A stretch of 64,000 nt of DNA, taken from an uncultured Clostridia bacterium. Its GTDB lineage: Bacteria > Bacillota > Clostridia > Christensenellales > CAG-917. Below, piece by piece: positions 58,948-64,000 of the stretch. Each line of letters begins with the position of its first letter. The first letter of the stretch is position 1. Position numbers and translations under genes: made by a program. The stretch covers positions 186,001 through 250,000 of the forward strand of contig CASECZ010000002.1 of assembly GCA_949286725.1 (NCBI GenBank), read 5' to 3'. The notes under the pieces are model-generated. The model saw only the letters and a list, made by a program, of their open reading frames with translations. It was not told the origin of the DNA and did not search any database.

Positions 58948-60225
58948 ATGGCTCAAAAGCGGAAAAACGACGGCGGGCTCAAACGCTACCGCCTCGACGT
59001 TTCGGCGAAATTTTATCCCATAATTTCGACCAAAAAAGCACAGAGCATTTTCCGTATCTGTGCGGAAATGGACGAGCCCGTAGACCCCGTCGCGTTACAG
59101 CGGGCGGCAGAAGTCGCGTTGAACCGTTTCCCGACTTTCCGCGTTCGACTTAAAAAGGGGTACGCGTGGCATTATCTCGAAGAGAACCCCGAACCGTTCG
59201 ACGTTCTTCCGTCGTCGGGCGTCATCCTTGCGCCTTTCGACAAAAAACAGACGCGGGGGCATCTTTTCCGTCTCTGTTACGTCGGCAATATGATCGAAAT
59301 GGAAGTTTTCCACGCAGTGAGCGACGGGCTGGGTGCGCTCGAACTTATGAAAGCCGTGATACTCGCCTATGCCGTCGAAAAGGGCAGGAAACTCGGCGAC
59401 ACGTCCTGCGCGGTCGACCTAAACGCCGCGCCGACGGAAGAGGAGGCGGAGGACGCCTTCTACCGCTATTACCGCCCGATAAGGCTGAGCGACCTCGACC
59501 TCAAAGGGTTGATGGGCGAGCCGCCGCAACTGCTGGGAGGTACCCTGTGCGAGGACGGTTACAAGTCCGACATAAAGACGTTGCCCGCCGACAAACTCAA
59601 ATGCGTCGCCCGCAATCTGGGCGCGACGCTGACATCGTTGATGTGCGGGGCGATGGCGTATGCGGTCGAGCGCGTGACCAAAGGCAAGCGTCCCATTGTG
59701 ATGATGGTGCCCGTCAACCTGCGCAAAATGTTCCCGTCGGCGACGCTTCGCAACTTCGTCAACTTCGTAAGACTGGTTTTCCGTCCCGGAGAACTGCACA
59801 CGCTGGGCGAGTACGTAAGTGCGGCGACGGAGCAACTCAAAGCGAAAACCACCAAAGAGGAGATGGAAAAGTTCTTCGCCACCACGGTGCGTGCGGAAAA
59901 ATCCCTGCTGTTGAAGCTTGCTCCTCTGTGGTTCAAAACGGTCATGGCGCGCATATTCAGGGTGTTCCTCAAATCGCGTCAGACGGTCATATTCAGCAAT
60001 ATGGGTTACGTTGCCGTTCCCGAAGGGTGCGGCGTGCGCAGGCTGGTATTCAACCTCAACGTATCCAAGAACGCGACGGTCAACGTCGGCGCGCTCACCG
60101 TGGGCAATGCCACCACGGTGGCTTTCACCCGAGCCGTCAAGGAGCGCAATCTCGAACACGAATTTTACGCCGCACTGGCTCAGGCGGGCGTCACGCCCTC
60201 CGACGGGTGCGTGGCGGCGTTGTAA
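58948..60225 (+). CDS. Condensation-domain-like acyltransferase
   Basis: 425 residues. It has the two-lobed chloramphenicol-acetyltransferase/condensation fold: [14 protein letters not shown] carries the HxxxDG active site (near residue 116), and [14 protein letters not shown] and FSNMGYV lie in the second lobe. It is a stand-alone protein without carrier domains, as in the alcohol O-acetyltransferase group (PF07247). A lipid or small-molecule acyl transfer role is likely; the substrate is unknown. It precedes alaS by 22 bases. RBS GGGAGG. Confidence 0.83.
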   Translation: MAQKRKNDGGLKRYRLDVSAKFYPIISTKKAQSIFRICAEMDEPVDPVALQRAAEVALNRFPTFRVRLKKGYAWHYLEENPEPFDVLPSSGVILAPFDKKQTRGHLFRLCYVGNMIEMEVFHAVSDGLGALELMKAVILAYAVEKGRKLGDTSCAVDLNAAPTEEEAEDAFYRYYRPIRLSDLDLKGLMGEPPQLLGGTLCEDGYKSDIKTLPADKLKCVARNLGATLTSLMCGAMAYAVERVTKGKRPIVMMVPVNLRKMFPSATLRNFVNFVRLVFRPGELHTLGEYVSAATEQLKAKTTKEEMEKFFATTVRAEKSLLLKLAPLWFKTVMARIFRVFLKSRQTVIFSNMGYVAVPEGCGVRRLVFNLNVSKNATVNVGALTVGNATTVAFTRAVKERNLEHEFYAALAQAGVTPSDGCVAAL

Positions 60226-60247
60226 TAGGCACAGCCAAAGAGGATTT

Positions 60248-62029
60248 ATGAAAAAACTCGATTCCACACAGTTAAGAAAAGCATACCTCGATTTCTTCAA
60301 AGCGCGCGGACACGCGGTCATTCCCACGGCGTCCCTCATCCCCGAAAACGACCCGACGGTGCTGTTCACCACAGCGGGGATGCATCCGCTCGTTCCCTAC
60401 CTGCTGGGCGAAAAGCACCCCGCGGGCAAGCGTCTGACCGACGTGCAGATATGCGTGCGCACGGGCGACATCGACGAAGTGGGCGACGCGTCGCACTGCA
60501 CCTTCTTCGAAATGCTGGGCAACTGGTCGCTCGGCGACTATTTCAAGAAGGAGTCAATAGGTTGGAGTTTCGAATTTCTGACCGACGTGCTGGAAATTCC
60601 CGTCGACAGACTGGCGGTCAGCGTGTTCGGCGGCGACGAGGATTGTCCCCGCGACGACGAGAGCGCGCAGATATGGAAGAGTCTCGGTCTGCCCGAAAAG
60701 AACATATTCTTCCTGCCCAAGAAGAACAACTGGTGGGGTCCCGCAGGCGTAACCGGTCCCTGCGGTCCCGACACCGAGATATTCCTCGACACGGGCAAAC
60801 CCGCCTGCGGAGAGGATTGCACTCCCGCCTGCGACTGCGGCAAGTACCTCGAAATCTGGAACAACGTGTTCATGCAGTATTTCAAGGACGCCGAGGGCAA
60901 ACTCAACCCGATGGAGCACAAGAACGTGGACACGGGTATGGGGCTCGAACGTACGCTGGTCACGCTGAACGGTTACGCCTCCGTCTACGAAACCGACCTT
61001 TTCGACTATGCCATAGCCGAACTCGAAAAGCTGTCGGGCAAGAAGCACGGCGAGAACGAAGCCGATACGGTGGCGATGAGGATAATCGCCGACCACACCC
61101 GCACGGCGACCTTCCTGCTCGGCGACGTCAAACCCGTTTCGCCTTCCAACGTCGACCAGGGTTACGTCCTGCGCAGACTTATCCGCCGCGCAATGCGCTA
61201 TTGCAGAACGCTGGGCGTGGAGTCCGACGCGCTGCTTGCCCTTGCCGACCTGTACGTCGGAAAGTACGGCGAAGTTTATCCCAATATAGCCGAAAACCGC
61301 GAAAGAATTCTGTCCGAACTGGAAACCGAGCGCGGCAAATTCGCCAAGACCATAGAACAGGGGCTCAAAGAATTCGACAAAATTCTCACGCATATTCCCG
61401 TGGGCACTTTCCCCGGGAAAACCGCGTTCAGACTTTACGACACCTTCGGGTTCCCCATCGAGATGACCGAGGAACTCGCCCGCGAGAAAGGGTACACCGT
61501 CGACCGCGCGGGCTACGAAAAGGCGTTTGCCGAACATCAGGAGAAGTCCAAGGCGGGCGCGGAGCAGAAGTTCAAGGGAGGTCTTGCCGATGGCGGCGAG
61601 GCGACCGCGAGGTTGCACAGCGCGACGCACCTTCTCAACTTCGCGCTCAAAAAGGTACTGAAAGACGACGGCATAATGCAACGCGGCAGCAACATCACTC
61701 CCGAAAGGTTGCGCTTCGACTTCAACTTTCCCCGTCCGCTGACGGAAGCGGAGATAGCCGAGGTCGAAAAGGTGGTCAACGAACAGATAGCGTCGGCGCG
61801 CCCCGTGACCTGCGAGGAGATGAGCGTGGACGAAGCGCGCGCACGCGGAGCGGTGGGCGTTTTTGCCGACCGTTACGGCGACGTCGTCAAGGTGTACACC
61901 ATAGGCGACTCGGTGGAAATCTGTGGCGGACCCCACGCGGCGAACACCGCGGAACTGGGCAAGTTCAGAATCGTCAAGGAACAGAGTTCCTCCGCGGGCG
62001 TCAGAAGAATAAAGGCGGTGCTCGAATGA
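60248..62029 (+). CDS. alaS: Alanyl-tRNA synthetase, short form without C-terminal domain
   Basis: 593 residues; usual AlaRS is about 870. Present are the class II core ([51 protein letters not shown]-type [10 protein letters not shown]), the tRNA-recognition helices ([15 protein letters not shown]) and the editing domain with zinc ligands HSATH (near 457) and CGGPH (near 559). The DHHA1/C-Ala domain and coiled coil are missing: the gene ends just after the editing domain at [10 protein letters not shown] and overlaps the PHP gene as ATGA. Short AlaRS forms are known in a few lineages. RBS AGGA. Confidence 0.94.
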   Translation: MKKLDSTQLRKAYLDFFKARGHAVIPTASLIPENDPTVLFTTAGMHPLVPYLLGEKHPAGKRLTDVQICVRTGDIDEVGDASHCTFFEMLGNWSLGDYFKKESIGWSFEFLTDVLEIPVDRLAVSVFGGDEDCPRDDESAQIWKSLGLPEKNIFFLPKKNNWWGPAGVTGPCGPDTEIFLDTGKPACGEDCTPACDCGKYLEIWNNVFMQYFKDAEGKLNPMEHKNVDTGMGLERTLVTLNGYASVYETDLFDYAIAELEKLSGKKHGENEADTVAMRIIADHTRTATFLLGDVKPVSPSNVDQGYVLRRLIRRAMRYCRTLGVESDALLALADLYVGKYGEVYPNIAENRERILSELETERGKFAKTIEQGLKEFDKILTHIPVGTFPGKTAFRLYDTFGFPIEMTEELAREKGYTVDRAGYEKAFAEHQEKSKAGAEQKFKGGLADGGEATARLHSATHLLNFALKKVLKDDGIMQRGSNITPERLRFDFNFPRPLTEAEIAEVEKVVNEQIASARPVTCEEMSVDEARARGAVGVFADRYGDVVKVYTIGDSVEICGGPHAANTAELGKFRIVKEQSSSAGVRRIKAVLE

Positions 62030-62835
62030 TAAAAGTCGACTCGCACGTGCACACTCACCATTCCTCGGACGGGCACGACCCGATATCCGAAATCGTCGCC
62101 GAGGCGAAGAACAAGGGGCTTTATTACCTTGCCACCACGGACCACCTCGACCTCGAATTGAAGTTCGGCGGCAACAAAACGCCCATTCCGTGGAAGCATA
62201 TCGACCTCGACGCCTATTACGCCGAGTGGAAAGCCGAAGCCGACAAACTGGCGGCGGAGGGCAGTCCGTTGCACTTCCGTCTGGGAATAGAGGCGGGGTT
62301 CGGCGCGAACGTATGCGACAGGTATGTCGAGACGCTGGCGCGCTATCCCTTCGACGTGGTGATAAACTCCGTGCACTTCGTGGACGGGTGGGACGTGTAC
62401 TTCCCGCACGCCTTTTTCCTCAAAAGCAAGAAGCGCATTTACGGCGACTATCTCGACAACATAATCGCAAGCCTGGACGCGCCGTATCGGTACGATATCG
62501 TCGCGCACATAGGTTACGTCACGCGCAACGCGCCGTATATCAACAAGAAACTGGAATACGCCGATTATCCCGACAAGTTCGAGCGCATACTCAAAGGCAT
62601 AATCGACCGCGGAAAGACGTTGGAGGTCAACACGCACACGACACTGTTCCCCACCGAAGAAATCCTGCGCAAATACTACGAGTTCGGCGGCAGGAAGATA
62701 TCCTTCGGGTCGGACTCGCACCATGCGGAACTGTGCAAGGATTACGAGGCGACCTGCAAGATGCTGAAAGAGATAGGGTTCACGCATTTTTCCGTGTTCA
62801 ACGCGCATAAAGAGGAACTCGTGCCGATAGGCTGA
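62026..62835 (+). CDS. PHP-domain phosphatase (histidinol-phosphatase-like)
   Basis: 269 residues. The metal ligands of the PHP fold are seen in DSHVHTHHS (N-terminal), [29 protein letters not shown] and SDSHHAEL. The family includes histidinol phosphatase HisK and other phosphoesterases. The gene is not in a his operon but is coupled to alaS, so the true substrate is uncertain. Confidence 0.87.
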   Translation: MIKVDSHVHTHHSSDGHDPISEIVAEAKNKGLYYLATTDHLDLELKFGGNKTPIPWKHIDLDAYYAEWKAEADKLAAEGSPLHFRLGIEAGFGANVCDRYVETLARYPFDVVINSVHFVDGWDVYFPHAFFLKSKKRIYGDYLDNIIASLDAPYRYDIVAHIGYVTRNAPYINKKLEYADYPDKFERILKGIIDRGKTLEVNTHTTLFPTEEILRKYYEFGGRKISFGSDSHHAELCKDYEATCKMLKEIGFTHFSVFNAHKEELVPIG

Positions 62836-62871
62836 CAGGTCCGGAAAGAAAGGGAGAGGGAGAGCATATGA

Positions 62872-62897
62872 AAAACGCCGCGAATTTCGCGGCGTTT
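62872..62897. terminator. Bidirectional terminator
   Basis: 12-bp stem AAAACGCCGCGA / TCGCGGCGTTTT, between convergent genes. Confidence 0.9.
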
Positions 62898-62924
62898 TGC
62901 TTTGCGGTATGAGGCGACGGGCTC

Positions 62925-63569
62925 CTACTTCACCAGTTCGATGAGATGCAGAGCGCGTTTGAGCGCCAGTTTGCTGTTGACCTTGAACTGGAAGGGCACT
63001 TCGGCGTACACCTTTTTGTGACCCGTGTTGGTGTGGGGCATTTTGCCGTCGTTGAATTCGGGCGCGTCGGGGTCGAGGGGCAGATTGATGCGCAGCGAGG
63101 TGCCGATTATGGTGACCTTCGCCACGATGTCGCCGTTTCTGCGGTATGTATCGCACTGTTTACTTATGCGGCTCTTGATTTTGGGCGTGCCCTTGGGCGT
63201 TGTGGTGAGTGCCTCTTTGAGGGTCGCGTAACGGCTCTTCACGATGTCGTCGGCAAGCGCGTACTTCTCGGCGAAGGACAGGCTCTTTCTCGCCGCCTTC
63301 TTCTGCATAACCTTTTCGAGGTCGAAAGCTTTGCCGAGAGAAAGGGAGGAATCCTCTTCTTCCGCGGCTTCGGCGGCAAGTCTTTCCGCTTCGGCTTTTT
63401 CCTCTTCCTGCTTTTTGCTCATGCGCTCGACGGCGTTGGCGCAGGGCGTCTCTTCGCTCTTGTCGCAGAAAGCGCAGTAATCGTAACTGCCGCACATATC
63501 GAAATGGTTGGTTTCGGATTCCAGCCATTTTTCGACATCAATCTTTTTTTGGAGTTCGACATTCGACAT
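62925..63569 (-). CDS. Hypothetical protein with N-terminal cysteine cluster
   Basis: 214 residues from MSNVELQKKIDVEKWLESE. A cysteine cluster (CGSYDYCAFCDKSEETPC, four Cys at about 26-43) may bind a metal or an Fe-S cluster. A charged helical stretch (about 50-75, rich in E, A, K) resembles a coiled coil, and the C-terminal half is beta-rich (RISKQCDTYRRNGDIVAKVT, TSLRINLPLDPDAPEF). I do not recognise the family. The Shine-Dalgarno site is weak. Promoter at 63624-63652. Confidence 0.75.
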   Translation of the reverse strand: MSNVELQKKIDVEKWLESETNHFDMCGSYDYCAFCDKSEETPCANAVERMSKKQEEEKAEAERLAAEAAEEEDSSLSLGKAFDLEKVMQKKAARKSLSFAEKYALADDIVKSRYATLKEALTTTPKGTPKIKSRISKQCDTYRRNGDIVAKVTIIGTSLRINLPLDPDAPEFNDGKMPHTNTGHKKVYAEVPFQFKVNSKLALKRALHLIELVK

Positions 63570-63623
63570 AATATTTACCCACAAAACTGAATTTCCGATA
63601 TTCTATCCGTTCGGATTTACATA

Positions 63624-63652
63624 ATAATAAAACAATGAAATCGTCGTGTCAA
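63624..63652 (-). promoter_or_regulatory. Promoter of gene 62925-63569
   Basis: Minus strand TTGACA (63647-63652), 17 bases, TATTAT (63624-63629). Confidence 0.75.
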
Positions 63653-63706
63653 ACGATTGACCCCGATAAAACAAAAAATTTTCGATTTTGTTGAAAAGCG
63701 CGAAAA

Positions 63707-63735
63707 GCAAAAACTCCCGTTGGTCGGGAGCTTTT
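63707..63735 (-). terminator. Terminator on minus strand without an assigned gene
   Basis: Stem CTCCCG / CGGGAG (in GCTCCCG-ACCAA-CGGGAGT on the minus strand) followed by TTTTGCTTTT. No coding gene ends here. Confidence 0.75.
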
Positions 63736-63894
63736 GTATCCTCCGCGGGAGAGTTGAAATTAGCATAAGATAGGGAAGAGCAGAATGACTTGCGCGTGCG
63801 GAGGTTCGGACAAGCCCGGAGGGTGGAGTTTTATCCTCTGTTTCACAGTTTAGAGGGTGAGTATTACAGTATCATTAAAATAAAATTTTTCACG
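63736..63894 (-). other. Non-coding interval bounded by two minus-strand terminators
   Basis: About 160 bases without an ORF. On the minus strand CCTCCGC (63797-63803) can pair with GCGGAGG (63740-63746), and a CCTCT...AGAGG hairpin lies at 63835-63856. It may be a small RNA gene; no known RNA family could be assigned by eye. Confidence 0.35.
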
Positions 63895-63922
63895 AAAAAA
63901 CCGCACTTGCGTGCGGCGGTTG
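63895..63922 (-). terminator. Terminator of a minus-strand gene beyond the right edge
   Basis: Stem CCGCAC / GTGCGG (63901-63916), loop TTGC, then six T on the minus strand. The gene it ends is outside the window. Confidence 0.7.
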
Positions 63923-64000
63923 CTTTTCGGTTTCTTTTTGCGTGCCGTGGAAAGAGGCGGAAAGAAAAGCGGACGGCAAGGCTTGTTCCTTGTCAGTTCG

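Noticed and set aside
62868-62912. 14-codon ORF (MKNAANFAAFCFAV) behind a strong GGGAGAGGGAG site
   Set aside because: Its codons coincide with the terminator hairpin at 62872-62897; it is most likely chance or the leftover start of a lost gene.
63736-63894. 6S RNA, SRP RNA or RNase P RNA
   Set aside because: I looked for their conserved core sequences on both strands and found none; the interval stays unassigned.

Overview
The window is a GC-rich chromosomal segment of a spore-forming anaerobe in the Bacillota (Clostridia). Direct evidence: spo0A, spoIIR, sleB-ypeB, yabP-yabQ and the mrnC-rlmB-sigH block, a class III (oxygen-sensitive) ribonucleotide reductase, and lipoproteins with Firmicutes-type lipoboxes and strong Shine-Dalgarno sites. 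An uncultivated gut Clostridia lineage (Christensenellales-like) is my inference; the short AlaRS and the PyrB/PyrI-zinc fusion are lineage hints, not proof. I see no rRNA, CRISPR array, insertion sequence or prophage. There is one tRNA gene.

Layout. 1-4650: 3' part of the pyrimidine operon (carB end, pyrK, pyrD, pyrF, pyrE, pyrB). 4727-6366: FGGY sugar kinase with promoter and palindromic operator. 6596-10918: an ECF sigma factor, its membrane anti-sigma partner and two paralogous lipoproteins. The sigma operon and each lipoprotein gene are preceded by the same unusual promoter. 10996-11424: tRNA-Arg(CCT) and a 93-bp duplication of its 3' end and terminator. 11649-15940: NrdG, a TrxB-like flavoprotein without NADPH motifs, and NrdD with a fused glutaredoxin-like tail, under a consensus promoter and NrdR box. 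16220-18374: GalE plus an N-acetylhexosamine-kinase-like gene. 18509-32579: a tightly packed 12-gene operon for uptake and breakdown of an unknown glycoside (RpiB-type isomerase, Fe-ADH, ROK regulator, fucose-isomerase-like protein, DUF4867-like protein, EamA permease, YihQ-like GH31, GPH symporter, carboxylesterase, two Gfo/Idh oxidoreductases, TIM-barrel isomerase).

32606-40731: smaller units, including a truncated solute-binding protein, flavodoxin, a four-cluster ferredoxin, an XRE membrane regulator, a membrane-anchored esterase, and an operon of two signal-less DUF11 repeat proteins plus a 19-cysteine protein behind a SigK-like -10. 40894-48770: Spo0A, zinc-ribbon protein, ProS, a ComEC-like metallohydrolase, rpsF-ssb-rpsR, sigH, rlmB, mrnC. 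48770-58822: transglutaminase lipoprotein, spore genes with forespore-type promoters, a cobalamin riboswitch controlling a DUF4430 lipoprotein and probably an ECF S component, then yabPQ. 58861-63652: a condensation-like acyltransferase, short alaS and PHP phosphatase operon, and a hypothetical gene.

The strongest leads for new biology are (1) the 12-gene glycoside operon, whose GH31 keeps the sulfoquinovosidase scaffold but changes two predicted sulfonate contacts; (2) the three-promoter ECF regulon; (3) the ferredoxin-type TrxB / NrdD-glutaredoxin combination; and (4) leaderless promoters whose start point can be cross-checked against the riboswitch promoter. All calls come from reading the sequence; no database search was run.
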